DNA of 64,000 nucleotides from Mixta mediterraneensis (lineage in GTDB: Bacteria; Pseudomonadota; Gammaproteobacteria; Enterobacterales; Enterobacteriaceae): assembly GCF_014946725.1 (NCBI RefSeq), contig NZ_JACFXY010000010.1:1-64000 (forward strand), given 5' to 3'. The notes under the pieces were generated by a model. The model was given only the letters and a program-made list of their open reading frames with translations, was not told where the DNA came from and did not search any database. Both the position numbers and the translations under genes were made by a program. Shown in pieces: positions 28,068 to 37,230 of this stretch. Within the stretch, counting starts at the first letter, position 1. Each line of letters opens with the position of its first letter.

Positions 28068-28879
28068 GGCCAGTAACGATTCAACGCTTGCCACGCTTGT
28101 TGTGCCGCTTCGGCCGGCGGCAAGCGTTTAAGCGCATCGTTAAAGACTTCAATCCCAACCGGACCTTGATAACCAACGCTTTTCAGTTTATCGACAAACT
28201 GTTCAATTTCGATAATGCCGTCACCCGGCAGCAAGCGCTGATGACGCGCCATATCGATTAACGCCTGTTTATCCTGCGACGGTCTTTCTGCCATATCGCA
28301 CAGTTGCACTTCATAAATACGATCGGCGGGAATGCCGTCCAGCTGCGATGCATCGCCGCCAGGGGCACAAATGTGGAACAGATCGACCACCAGACCGATA
28401 TTGGGCTGATCGAGGCGCTGCAAGCGTTCCCATGCCAGCGGCAACGTATTATCAACGCTACACCATGCCATTGGCTCGTACATAAAGCGCCTTTTTTAGC
28501 GCGCGGCTTCCGATGCCATCCAACGCAAATCATCATCAATGCGTTCGGGAATGCAATCTTCACGCGTACTGGCGGGCGCCTGAATAGTGTCACAGCCCAG
28601 CGCCTGCGCCATCTGGATAAACTGGCGCAACTCTTCACGCTTCTGGATACGTAAGCCAGCGGACGTGCCGGTAGAATCGCGTAATACCTGCAAATTGGTA
28701 AAACCTATCCCTTGCTGATCCGCAAATTGCGCTAACGCTGCAGCGCCCTGCTCGCTGGCTTGCACATCCTCACGCCAGATTTCGACCTGATCGAAACCCG
28801 CCGCCTGTGCCGCCTGCAATTTTTGCTCGGGCCCACCGTGTAACAACACCAGGTTAAGGAATTTAGGGTTATGGCTCAT
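28064..28879 (-). pseudogene. Sugar-phosphate isomerase/epimerase (xylose isomerase-like TIM barrel) with an in-frame stop
   Basis: From 28879 the frame gives 127 residues (FLNLVLLHGGPEQKLQAA... QVEIWREDV, ...IQAPASTRED), then TAA at 28496-28498, and resumes in the same frame with MYEPMAWCSVDN, VVDLFHICAPGGD and VGIEVFNDALKRL. Without the stop it is a normal 271-residue member of the AP-endonuclease-2/xylose isomerase-like family; the metal-binding Glu in YEPM and Asp/His in DLFH are kept. The stop sits just before the essential Glu, so the N-terminal fragment cannot be active. Substrate unknown; relatives act on inositol derivatives or keto-sugars. Confidence 0.8.
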
Positions 28880-29035
28880 TAACGGGCTCCTTAATCGTCT
28901 GGATTAATCGGTGTCTGAATATTCAGGTTCAGTTGTTCACGCCTGGCAGCAGCGCTTTCTTTACAGAACCTAAAACAGTATCTACCTCTTAAGTGTTATT
29001 TCAAGGACGATTTCACTCCCTTTACGCGTCAGGCA

Positions 29036-29413
29036 TCACCCCAGCGCATTGATGGCAGCAAAGCCGATAAAGGTCATCAGCAACGAACCCGTAACGTGAA
29101 TGAACACGCTCGACATCGCCCAGAAATACTTACCTGATTGTAGCAGCAAGATAATTTCAGCAGAGAAGGTGGAAAAAGAGGTCAGGCCGCCACACAAACC
29201 GGTGACGATCAGCAGTTTCCAGGTCTGGTCGATATGCGGATTTTTTACGAACCAGGCCAACGCAGCGCCGATAATAAAGCCGCCGATTAAATTCACGATC
29301 AACGTGCCAGGCGGCAGATTAGGAAACAGCGCGTTAAAACGCAGCGAAATAAGCCAGCGCAACGAACAGCCAACCGCCCCGCCTAACATTACGGCTAACA
29401 GTGATTTCAACAT
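29036..29413 (-). CDS. crcB: Fluoride ion channel CrcB (Fluc)
   Basis: 125-residue inner-membrane protein with four helices that works as a dual-topology dimer to let fluoride out of the cell. The characteristic NLIGGFIIGAAL (about 40) and the GLCGGLTSFSTFS block (about 75-87), which carries the polar track and sodium-site residues, are present. ATG at 29413 is chosen (AGGAG about 9 bases upstream) rather than the TTG one codon earlier. A fluoride riboswitch precedes it on the same strand, which settles the function. Confidence 0.95.
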   Translation of the reverse strand: MLKSLLAVMLGGAVGCSLRWLISLRFNALFPNLPPGTLIVNLIGGFIIGAALAWFVKNPHIDQTWKLLIVTGLCGGLTSFSTFSAEIILLLQSGKYFWAMSSVFIHVTGSLLMTFIGFAAINALG

Positions 29414-29461
29414 CAATAATGCTCCTGATTAAGAATGACGCGCAGGCTAGCGGTGAGAGGC

Positions 29462-29520
29462 AAAAAACGCACCTGACACAGCCGCTCCTGCGCGAGGATT
29501 ACGGTTTATGTCAGGCGTCA
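29462..29520 (-). terminator. Riboswitch-controlled terminator upstream of crcB
   Basis: On the - strand GCCTGACA (29511-29518, also the 3' end of the aptamer) can pair with TGTCAGGT (29471-29478), followed by GCG and six T (29462-29467). The 5' arm overlaps the aptamer, so aptamer folding and terminator formation compete, the usual design for transcriptional ON switches of crcB genes. Confidence 0.8.
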
Positions 29521-29574
29521 TCAGCCGCAGATTAAATCCACAGCGGTTGGGAAAGGTGGAACGCCATCACCTTA
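29512..29574 (-). ncRNA. Fluoride riboswitch aptamer (crcB motif)
   Basis: Read on the - strand, the sequence carries the conserved crcB-motif blocks in order: GGTGATGGCGTTCCACC, then AACCGC, then TTTAAT, then GGCTGATGACGCCTGA. Spacing fits the two-stem pseudoknot aptamer. It lies about 100-160 bases upstream of crcB in the leader. Binding of fluoride should switch the downstream terminator off and raise CrcB. Confidence 0.9.
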
Positions 29575-29580
29575 AGGTGA
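29567..29580. repeat. Perfect 14-base palindrome at the riboswitch 5' end
   Basis: TCACCTTAAGGTGA overlaps the first bases of the aptamer. It may simply extend the first stem or be an operator for crcB or for the divergent nucleoside hydrolase gene. Confidence 0.4.
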
Positions 29581-29729
29581 CGATAATACGTGCCAGAGTA
29601 AAAACTGACAACTCAGGGAATTAAGGACACCGCAACACGAAACGCGGAATTTTTATCGCTCAGCCGTGCACTTTCAAGTAGGTTGGAATGCCCAACCTAA
29701 GCGGGTTTCCCCTTAACCAGGAGAACATC

Positions 29730-30653
29730 ATGCGCACCTTGATTTTTGATACTGATATTGGTGTTGACGATGCCTTTGCGCTGGCATATGCCGCAAAAAC
29801 GCAGCGTCTGCTTGGCATTACCACGGTTTTTGGCAATGTCAGCGTGCATCAGGCAACGAAAAATGCCCGGCTGTTTTGCGAGAAAATGGGAATCGTTGCA
29901 CCGGTTTATCGCGGCTGTTCCCGGCCGCTGGCTCTGGCACCCGGCACTCCCGCTAAGCTACATGGCGAGGATGGGCTTGGCGATGCGTTCGAGAATACCT
30001 ACAGTGACCAGGCGCCAGGCGCAGTGCAGTTCATTATTGATAGCGTGCGTGCGCAGCCGCATGAAATCACCCTGGTGGCGATTGGCCCGCTGACCAATAT
30101 CGCCAGCGCCATTAATCAGGCGCCCGACATCATTTCGCAGGTGAAAGAACTGGTGATTATGGGCGGCGCGTTTGGCACCGACGGACATGCGGGCAATGTG
30201 ACGCCGTTTAGTGAATTCAATATCTGGAAAGATCCGCACGCTGCCGATCAGGTGCTGTCCTCAGCATTGCCGGTTATTTTATTGCCGCTGGATGTTACCC
30301 ACAAAGTGCTTATTCGCGGCGAAGAAGTGCATCAACTTAATCAGCCGGTATTGAGCGCTATTTGCCGTCCTTACCTTGCTTACAGCCTGGCGAAAGAAGG
30401 CTTTGATGGCATGGCGCTGCACGACACGCTGACCATTTCCTGGCTGTGTTTGCCCCAGGCTTTTACTCTGACAGAAAGCCCGCTACGGGTTATTACCGAA
30501 GGCATCGCCAGCGGGCAAACGGTGCGTAAACTCAGCGCGTTAGCGTCACGCGAGGATGCTTTTCGCGATCTGCCCACACAGCGTATCGCTTTACAGGTGG
30601 ATGCCCAGGCGGTACGCACGCACTTTTTTAACACACTGAAAATTAACGATTAA
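29730..30653 (+). CDS. Inosine/uridine-preferring nucleoside hydrolase
   Basis: Calcium-dependent enzyme that splits ribonucleosides into base and ribose. 307 residues; the N-terminal calcium motif DTDIGVDDA (7-15), the VFGNVSVHQATKNA loop, IGPLTNIASA (about 115) and EFNIWKDPHAA (about 160-170) follow the family pattern. GGAGA precedes the ATG at 29730. Its 3' end overlaps lgoD by 11 bases, tail to tail. Relatives include RihA/B/C; I cannot tell purine from pyrimidine preference. Confidence 0.9.
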   Translation: MRTLIFDTDIGVDDAFALAYAAKTQRLLGITTVFGNVSVHQATKNARLFCEKMGIVAPVYRGCSRPLALAPGTPAKLHGEDGLGDAFENTYSDQAPGAVQFIIDSVRAQPHEITLVAIGPLTNIASAINQAPDIISQVKELVIMGGAFGTDGHAGNVTPFSEFNIWKDPHAADQVLSSALPVILLPLDVTHKVLIRGEEVHQLNQPVLSAICRPYLAYSLAKEGFDGMALHDTLTISWLCLPQAFTLTESPLRVITEGIASGQTVRKLSALASREDAFRDLPTQRIALQVDAQAVRTHFFNTLKIND

Positions 30654-31671
30654 AATGGATAACTCCTTTGATCAACTCGCGATTATTAATCACCTGCGGC
30701 TCAAAAGTTTCAGCCAGCGTCGAGAAAGCAAAATGTTTATTCAGCATCATCCCGGCGTGTAATTTACCGCTGGCCATCAACGCCCGGACGTGATCAAAGT
30801 CCTCACGTGTCGCATTGCGGCTGCCCATCAGCGTGGTCTCTTTTTTATGGAACTCACTGTCAGGGATGACCAAATCACCTTTATGCAGGCCGACATAAAC
30901 AATGGTGCCACCATGGCGCATTAAATTTACCGCGTTGTTCATCGCTGTCGGACTGCCGGTAGCATCGATCACTTTTAGCGCCAGTCGGCCATTAAACTGT
31001 TCACGCAGCGCGTCGTAAAAACCGTCGTCTGCCGGATGTAACGCCACCAGGCCCAGCTTGTCTTTCACATGCTGACGACGAAACTCGCTGGTATCTGCAA
31101 CCACGACTTTTGCCCCGCTCGTAGCGGCAATCGCGGCCACGCCAAGGCCAATCGGCCCTGCTCCCACCACTAACACATGCTCATCGGCAATAATGCCGGC
31201 GCGACGTACCGCGTGGGCGCTGATGGCAAAGGGTTCAATCAGCGCGGCGGCTTCCGGCGCCACATCATCCACAGCCAGCAGATTGCTGACCGGCACATTC
31301 AGGTATTCACAAAAGCCGCCATCCTGATGCACGCCGATGACCGAAATCTTTTCACAGCAGTTGGTTTTACCGCTCTGGCAGGCATCGCAGCGCTGGCAGG
31401 CAAGATAAGGGATCAGCGCCACGCGCTGGCCTGGCGTAAAACCGCAGGTGCCGCTGCCCAGCGCGACCACTTCGGCACATAATTCATGGCCCAGTATGCG
31501 TGGATAACTAAAGAAAGGCTGATTGCCTGCCCAGGCGTGAATATCGGTTCCGCAAATGCCGGCGGTGAGAATTTTAATCAGCGCTTCGCCTGCAGCGGGA
31601 GTGGGCGATTCACGTGTCGCCCACTCCATTTTACGCGGCTCTGCAATAACCAGCGTTTTCATTATTGTCAT
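30643..31671 (-). CDS. lgoD: L-galactonate 5-dehydrogenase LgoD
   Basis: Zinc medium-chain dehydrogenase that oxidises L-galactonate to D-tagaturonate with NAD+. 342 residues. The catalytic zinc region GICGTDIHAW and GHELCAEV, four structural-zinc cysteines (CQRCDACQSGKTNCC, about 95-110) and the Rossmann motif VVGAGPIGLG (about 168) are present. Identity with E. coli LgoD (YjjN) is high, including NQPFFSYPRILGHE and KISVIGVHQDGGF. The start at 31671 has GGAGG eight bases upstream; a further in-frame upstream extension lacks one. LgoR and LgoT are next to it. Confidence 0.92.
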   Translation of the reverse strand: MTIMKTLVIAEPRKMEWATRESPTPAAGEALIKILTAGICGTDIHAWAGNQPFFSYPRILGHELCAEVVALGSGTCGFTPGQRVALIPYLACQRCDACQSGKTNCCEKISVIGVHQDGGFCEYLNVPVSNLLAVDDVAPEAAALIEPFAISAHAVRRAGIIADEHVLVVGAGPIGLGVAAIAATSGAKVVVADTSEFRRQHVKDKLGLVALHPADDGFYDALREQFNGRLALKVIDATGSPTAMNNAVNLMRHGGTIVYVGLHKGDLVIPDSEFHKKETTLMGSRNATREDFDHVRALMASGKLHAGMMLNKHFAFSTLAETFEPQVINNRELIKGVIHFNR

Positions 31672-31807
31672 GATGATCCTCCCATTGTCTTGCAGGCATT
31701 TATGACGAATCACGCGCTGCCCGTGGATTTCCGCTGTGGAATCTGTGAAGCACAACGATTTTTTTGGGCTTTGAATGGTTTTTAATGCATAAAAAACCGG
31801 AGACGAT

Positions 31808-32710
31808 ATGAGTCGAAGCCAGAATTTGCGGCACAACGTGATTAACCAAATGCTGGAAAGCATTGCTCAGCGCCATATCCGATCGCCTCTGCCGCCGCAG
31901 GCTGCGCTGGCCGAAATGTTCAATATCAGCCGCACCACGGTACGCCACACGCTGCATTATCTGCATCAACGCGGCGTGCTGAAAAAGGTTGAAGAGAGCT
32001 ACGTTATTGTGCGCGATCCCACCGACGATGACGGTTTTAGCGGACTAAAGCCCCCAATAGAACAGCAGGTCAGTCAGTTCGAGCAGGCGTTTTTTAATAT
32101 GATTAACCAGCGCCAGTTGATGCCAGGCGATACCTTCAGCGAACTCCAACTGGCACATCAGGTAAAAGTCAGTCCGGTGGTCGTGCGTGAATTTCTGCTG
32201 CGCTTTATGCGTTATGATCTGCTGGAGCCGGTAAAGCGCGGGCAATGGCGAATGAAAAAGTTTACTCAGGATTACGCCGAGAAGTTATTTGAGCTGCGTG
32301 AAATGCTGGAAACGCATGCGCTGAGTCGCTTTCTCAACCTGCCTGCTGAGGATGAACGCTGGATTCAGGCGCGCGATCTGCTGGATCGCCACCGATCGAT
32401 GCGCGATACCATTGCCAGCAACTATCGTCACTTCGCCGCATTAGATAAACAGATGCATTCGCTGATTTTATCCGCTGCTAACAATCCGTTTTTCAATCAA
32501 TCGCTGGAAATTATTTCGGTGATTTTTCACTCGCATTATCAATGGGATGAAAGTGATTTAAAGCAGCGCAACATTGTGGCTCTGGAAGAGCATATGACGA
32601 TACTCACGGCGCTTATTGGCCGTCAGGACGTGGATGCGCTATGTGCATTGCATACTCATTTAGCGACAGCCAAATCTTCAATGGTGCGCTCCATTCACCA
32701 ATATCATTAA
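31808..32710 (+). CDS. lgoR: GntR-family regulator of L-galactonate genes, LgoR
   Basis: 300 residues. N-terminal winged helix (about 10-70, with ISRTTVRHTLHYLHQRGVL), a second winged-helix-like stretch (about 95-150, SELQLAHQVKVSPVVVREFLLRF) and a C-terminal FCD ligand domain (LFELREMLETHALSRF, LDKQMHSLILSAANNPFF). The N-terminus MSRSQNLRHNVINQ is the same as in E. coli LgoR (YjjM). In E. coli LgoR is needed for growth on L-galactonate. It lies divergent to lgoD and directly before lgoT, so its operator is probably in 31672-31807 and/or 32711-32885. Confidence 0.9.
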   Translation: MSRSQNLRHNVINQMLESIAQRHIRSPLPPQAALAEMFNISRTTVRHTLHYLHQRGVLKKVEESYVIVRDPTDDDGFSGLKPPIEQQVSQFEQAFFNMINQRQLMPGDTFSELQLAHQVKVSPVVVREFLLRFMRYDLLEPVKRGQWRMKKFTQDYAEKLFELREMLETHALSRFLNLPAEDERWIQARDLLDRHRSMRDTIASNYRHFAALDKQMHSLILSAANNPFFNQSLEIISVIFHSHYQWDESDLKQRNIVALEEHMTILTALIGRQDVDALCALHTHLATAKSSMVRSIHQYH

Positions 32711-32885
32711 GTACCGATTAAAAACCGCAAAGCATTAGCTCCCGCACGAAACCGAAACATCTTTGCAACATTATCCTGCCATTGCTTTTAGTCTCGACGG
32801 CAACGTCAAGGCGTCTTTCCTTTTGACCGCCGCGCGAACATCCGCTTTCACCATAACGATAAGTATTCAGCCCTGGGAGGTTGCA

Positions 32886-34235
32886 ATGGACAAGACATCG
32901 GTTACCGGCCGCGATACCAGGCCCGGTGAGCCTGCCGTTCAGGATTACGTCCCGATGCGCAGCGATGTGGTGCGCTCGCCGCGCATTCGTAAAATTCAGG
33001 TAACGGCCATGCTGCTGTTGCTACTCGCCGCCATGATTAACTATCTCGATCGCAGCTCGCTTTCTGTTGCCAATATGACTATTCGTGAAGAAATGGGCCT
33101 GAACGCGACAGAAATTGGGTTGCTACTGTCTGCATTTTCGCTGGCATATGGTTTAGCTCAGTTGCCGTGCGGTGCGCTGCTGGACCGCAAAGGTCCGCGC
33201 ATTATGCTTGGTGTGGGTATGTTCATCTGGTCGCTGTTTCAGGCAGCAGCCGGGCTGGTGCATAACTTTACTCAGTTTATCTTCGTGCGCATCGGCCTGG
33301 GCGTGGGTGAAGCGCCCATGAATCCGTGTGGCGTTAAAGTCATTAACGACTGGTTCAACATTAAAGATCGCGGTATGCCAATGGGCATGTTTAACGCCGC
33401 CTCAATGATTGGCCTTTCCGTGGCTCCGCCTATCCTGGCGGCCATGCTGCTGGTACTTGGCTGGCGCGGCATGTTCGTTACTATCGGCATTATGGGTATT
33501 TTTCTTGCCGCTGGCTGGTACATGCTTTACCGCGATCGTGACAACAATACGCTGAGCGCAGAAGAGATTAATTATCTGCAAGCAGGTAGCGTGGCGTCAC
33601 GGAAAGATCCCATCAGCTTCAAAGCGTGGCGAGGCCTGTTCAGGCAGCGCACCATGTGGGGAATGATGATTGGTTTCAGTGGGATCAATTACACCGCATG
33701 GTTATATATCGCCTGGCTGCCGGGCTACCTACAGTCAACCTACAATCTGGATCTGAAAAGCACCGGCCTGCTGGCAGCGATTCCCTTCCTGTTTGGCGCT
33801 GCAGGCATGTTGCTGAATGGCTATGTGGTGGATGCGCTGGTACGTCGTGGTTACGATGCAGTAAAAACCCGTAAAGCGTGTATCGTCAGCGGTATGGTGT
33901 TGTCTGCCGCGTTCACCGCCATTGTGACGCGGGCCACCGATACCACCAGCGCGGTAACACTGATTGGTATGGCGCTGTTCTGCATCCACTTTGCCGGAAC
34001 CTCGTGCTGGGGACTGATCCATGCCAATGTGACAGCACGCATGACAGCGTCGGTCGGCAGCATTCAGAACTTTGCCAGCTTTATCTTCGCCTCGTTTGCC
34101 CCGGTGATTACTGGCTGGGTACTCGATACCACCAAATCATTCAGCCTGGCGCTGATAATTTGTGCCTGCGTCACCTTAGCTGGCGCGCTGGCTTACCTGG
34201 TGCTGGTGCGTAAACCGATTACCGACAACGATTAG
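32886..34235 (+). CDS. lgoT: L-galactonate MFS transporter LgoT
   Basis: 449-residue inner-membrane permease of the anion:cation symporter family, 12 predicted segments. It carries AAMINYLDRSSLSVANMTIREE in helix 1 and GALLDRKGPRIMLG in the first cytoplasmic loop, and stays close to E. coli LgoT (YjjL) throughout (for example NPCGVKVINDWFNIK and SGINYTAWLYIAWLPGYLQ). GGGAGG precedes the ATG at 32886; the frame is open further upstream but lacks family similarity. Imports L-galactonate for LgoD. Confidence 0.9.
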   Translation: MDKTSVTGRDTRPGEPAVQDYVPMRSDVVRSPRIRKIQVTAMLLLLLAAMINYLDRSSLSVANMTIREEMGLNATEIGLLLSAFSLAYGLAQLPCGALLDRKGPRIMLGVGMFIWSLFQAAAGLVHNFTQFIFVRIGLGVGEAPMNPCGVKVINDWFNIKDRGMPMGMFNAASMIGLSVAPPILAAMLLVLGWRGMFVTIGIMGIFLAAGWYMLYRDRDNNTLSAEEINYLQAGSVASRKDPISFKAWRGLFRQRTMWGMMIGFSGINYTAWLYIAWLPGYLQSTYNLDLKSTGLLAAIPFLFGAAGMLLNGYVVDALVRRGYDAVKTRKACIVSGMVLSAAFTAIVTRATDTTSAVTLIGMALFCIHFAGTSCWGLIHANVTARMTASVGSIQNFASFIFASFAPVITGWVLDTTKSFSLALIICACVTLAGALAYLVLVRKPITDND

Positions 34236-34244
34236 TCCCTGCCG

Positions 34245-34273
34245 TGACGGCGCTGTTTAATTCAGCGCCGTCA
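34245..34273. terminator. Hairpin between convergent lgoT and the 463-residue hydrolase-like gene
   Basis: Eleven-base perfect stem TGACGGCGCTG / CAGCGCCGTCA with 7-base loop. The right arm encodes the final codons of the - strand gene. No T-tract; a weak bidirectional terminator or 3'-end protector is likely. Confidence 0.5.
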
Positions 34274-35648
34274 GCGTTACACCGTGTCGCACGCCGTAAC
34301 GCTGAATTCCTGAAATGACTTTTTCGACGCTGAGCGGTGGAGGGGGCGGCAACAGCGGCGCCCGTTCACGCAGCGCTGAGTCGAAGCGCGCCAGTGTGGC
34401 GAAGTCACGTGGAAAACGTTCAGTATCAACGCCAACGAAGGCCCCCTCATCCCGGGCAAAATTCAGCAATTCCTGCCAGCGTGAAATTTCTGCCAGCCCA
34501 ATACTTTCCGTACCATGTGAAAACAGCATCATGTCGATATTGCGGAACGGTGGCTGTTTTTCCAGAAATTTTTGCAACGTTGCCGCTGATGGCGAAGTAC
34601 AAAATACCAGCCAGAACGGGATCGCGTGCTGATGCATGCTGCACCAGGGATCCATCAATAAGAAGCTGTCTACCGTCAGACGAGTCGACAAAATACCTGC
34701 CGCCAGATACCAGTCACGATAAATTTCAGCGACGACAAAACTCAGCGCTTCCGGCTCTTCATAGCGGATTTCCATCAGTTTCAGGCCCTGCGAAGTCGCC
34801 AGGCTTTTTAGCGGCGAAATCAGATAACCGTCTAAACCCCATTCCGCTTCCGGTACCGTGTCGGTGACAGCAGGCGCGTCCCATTTATCGCGTCCGATAC
34901 CATAACGCGCCAGATAACCAGCAACACGCGGCCCGCCTTGCAGATACTCTTTTTCGGTCGCGCCGCCCAACGCCCCAAACTGAAAGAATGAGCGATCGCT
35001 GGTGCGCGTGACCGGCCACTGTCGCGTACAGTGATTAATAAACAGCGTGGAACCGGCTGGCAAACTGCCCATCAAAAACTCGTTAAACGCCAGCGGCAGC
35101 GCGCGCATTTTCAGGCGGTAGTAACTCATTTGATCGAGCATAAGCCGGTCCTGGTTCGGATCCTGCATATGATGGACCGCCAGCTGCGGCCAGGCCGCCA
35201 GCAAAGCGGCCGCTACCGGCTTGCCTTGTTCAAAACCGGCCTGGGCATCATCGGGATCGTTATTCAGGGCACGCACCGGGCAGAGAAAAGTCTGGGGAAG
35301 CCACGGCACGCCCATTGCCGCTGCCAGGTGAATCATCGCCCCGTTCGACGAGCCGATAAACGCCGCCGGGTAGGATTGCTGGGGATATTCACTCACCATC
35401 CACTCGGCGATGCCCTCAATATCCAGTTCGCCCGCTTGTTTCAGGGTGATGCCTTCCGCCATGCCACCAACGGCGTAGCCCCATTCACGCAACCGCATGG
35501 GAAGTTTATTTAATGATGGCAGCAGCCGATCCAGCGTGGGCGACTGGCTTGGGCTGGCGAATGGGCGATCGTGCAGGGCGTTGGCCAGCGCCACCAACAT
35601 CGCAGCAGAGGAGTCAAAGCGGGCAATACCTTTTGGCGGTTTACTCAT
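34257..35648 (-). CDS. Large protein with a GxSxG-like elbow, family not recognised
   Basis: 463 residues from the ATG at 35648, with AGGAG seven bases upstream; a longer frame upstream overlaps the preceding gene. I do not recognise the family. Visible: AAFIGSSNGAMIHLAAAMG near residue 97, which resembles a hydrolase nucleophile elbow; INHCTRQWPVTRTSDRSFFQFGALGGATEKEYL (split: INHCTRQWP and QFGALGGATEKEY) near 215-245; and a polyproline run LLPPPPPLS near the C-terminus. No signal peptide, so probably cytoplasmic. Its start overlaps the end of the upstream alpha/beta hydrolase gene by eight bases, suggesting translational coupling and joint function. Confidence 0.7.
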   Translation of the reverse strand: MSKPPKGIARFDSSAAMLVALANALHDRPFASPSQSPTLDRLLPSLNKLPMRLREWGYAVGGMAEGITLKQAGELDIEGIAEWMVSEYPQQSYPAAFIGSSNGAMIHLAAAMGVPWLPQTFLCPVRALNNDPDDAQAGFEQGKPVAAALLAAWPQLAVHHMQDPNQDRLMLDQMSYYRLKMRALPLAFNEFLMGSLPAGSTLFINHCTRQWPVTRTSDRSFFQFGALGGATEKEYLQGGPRVAGYLARYGIGRDKWDAPAVTDTVPEAEWGLDGYLISPLKSLATSQGLKLMEIRYEEPEALSFVVAEIYRDWYLAAGILSTRLTVDSFLLMDPWCSMHQHAIPFWLVFCTSPSAATLQKFLEKQPPFRNIDMMLFSHGTESIGLAEISRWQELLNFARDEGAFVGVDTERFPRDFATLARFDSALRERAPLLPPPPPLSVEKVISGIQRYGVRHGVTLTALN

Positions 35649-36561
35649 GATGATTCTCCTGCTGAATGCGCGCCAGGAAGGGACGGATCGCGCGACAGAA
35701 ACTCCATGGATAGACAAAGTGCAGCGTATGAGTGCCGCCTCGCAAAGTGAGGGTTTCACCGTTAGGCAGCAGCGCGGCAAGCTCTTCGACCCAGCGTGCT
35801 GGCGATACGGGATCGCGCGAGCCACGCAACAGCAACGTTGGCGCGGTGATATAGGTCAGCCGCCGCTCAATATGATCGCGCATCATGGCGCGCAAGGTGC
35901 CAAAGGCGCGCCATAATCCGGCTTTGGCGTAGTCAATTAACGCCAGTTCGCCCGGGGGCCGATGTGATTCCAGCCGCCCGTTGCGCCAGTCACGCCATAT
36001 TTGCCGTGGCAGACTGCGCGCATGGCGATCAACGGTTGGACCTTGCAACACTAATCCAGCCAACGCGTCCGGGTGCTTCACCGCCAGCGCGGCCAGAATC
36101 TGGCAGCCAAACGAGTTGCCGATCCAGATGGCCCGCTGAAAATTGTTGTGCTGCAACCATAACCACAGCGCATCGGCTAACGCATCCACCGATAAAATCG
36201 GCGCTTTCGCCGGTAGCGCACTGGCGCCAAATCCAGGCAGATCGGGGACTAAAACGTGATAGTCACGGCTTAACGCTAACGCCAGATCTTCCATTGCCCG
36301 GCCCGACATCACCAGGCCGTGAATCAGCACCACCGGCAAACCGTGGCTTTCATTAGGTGTGACGCGGGTGAAAATGCGCCAGTCACCAATCTGCTGATAA
36401 TAACCGGCTAATCCAGCATGATGGCTGCGCGGCGAAACGGGCGGCGTTTGCTTTAACCGCTGCCACTTCTTAATGCCCCACAGCGTGGCAGCGGTTGCTA
36501 ACCCCACGCCTGCCACCAGCGCAGCACGCTGTCGTCGTTTACTCTGGATAGTTCGTCTCAT
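35641..36561 (-). CDS. Membrane-anchored alpha/beta hydrolase
   Basis: 306 residues. A basic start (MRRTIQSKRRQR) and one hydrophobic segment (ALVAGVGLATAATLWGI, about 13-30) look like an N-terminal inner-membrane anchor with the catalytic domain outside, or an uncleaved signal. The hydrolase fold is clear: LIHGLVMSGRAMEDLA, VPDLPGFGAS, nucleophile GNSFGC (about Ser148), LRGSRDPVSP (Asp) and GGTHTLHFVYP (His). Substrate unknown. It is coupled to the next gene by an eight-base overlap. Confidence 0.82.
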   Translation of the reverse strand: MRRTIQSKRRQRAALVAGVGLATAATLWGIKKWQRLKQTPPVSPRSHHAGLAGYYQQIGDWRIFTRVTPNESHGLPVVLIHGLVMSGRAMEDLALALSRDYHVLVPDLPGFGASALPAKAPILSVDALADALWLWLQHNNFQRAIWIGNSFGCQILAALAVKHPDALAGLVLQGPTVDRHARSLPRQIWRDWRNGRLESHRPPGELALIDYAKAGLWRAFGTLRAMMRDHIERRLTYITAPTLLLRGSRDPVSPARWVEELAALLPNGETLTLRGGTHTLHFVYPWSFCRAIRPFLARIQQENHHE

Positions 36562-37230
36562 CCGTTGCTCCTGTTCCGACGTAATAATTCAGTGTAGGTC
36601 GGGATTCAGCGGCAGGCGGTTAATCATTCACTGTTCAGGCCACCACTGTGCTGGCAGTAGCGACGAGCTGAAATATTCCGATGACGGCATGGCTTCTTCC
36701 AGTTTCAACCTTTGTCTCATCGCTAAACGTGGGCCACGCTGGCCGATGAAGCGAAGAGGCTCACAGTGTCTGGCGACAACGAGAATGCCAGGATGCAGGC
36801 AATCAATCACAGATCAAAATCGTCAGCTCGCAGCACACCGCGGAAAGGATGCTTTGCCGATCAGGAAGAAAAAGATGAGAAACTGTCGTACGGCCTCGCT
36901 GTAATAGCGTTTCGCGTGCAGATAGCCAATCAGAAGAGAATTTATTTGATACACAAAAGGAAAACGGGAGGAGAAGTGATAATCACCGGTCAATCCCTGA
37001 CCGCGATTATCGAGGGTTACTTGCCCGCGATGCTTAGTTCAAAGCACCCGGCGGTACGTGTTTAAACATCTCAACATATGCGCGGAACACGTACTTTATC
37101 ATGCGTTTCATGGGATACCCGGTTAAAAATTAGTTGAAGAAATACGAGAAAAGTATAACTTCTGCGCATTTTCCGGGCAATAAATTTTGAGGAAGATCAC
37201 AAAATTTCTGTTCAGGTGCAGGCTAAGCGC
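36562..37230. other. Gene-poor 670-bp stretch with a possible remnant
   Basis: No intact gene is seen. A - strand frame 36628-36810 (60 codons) ends LKLEEAMPSSEYFSSSLL and PAQWWPEQ and has protein-like composition but no ribosome site or recognised family. It may be the tail of a lost gene. The last 150 bases are AT-rich. Confidence 0.3.
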
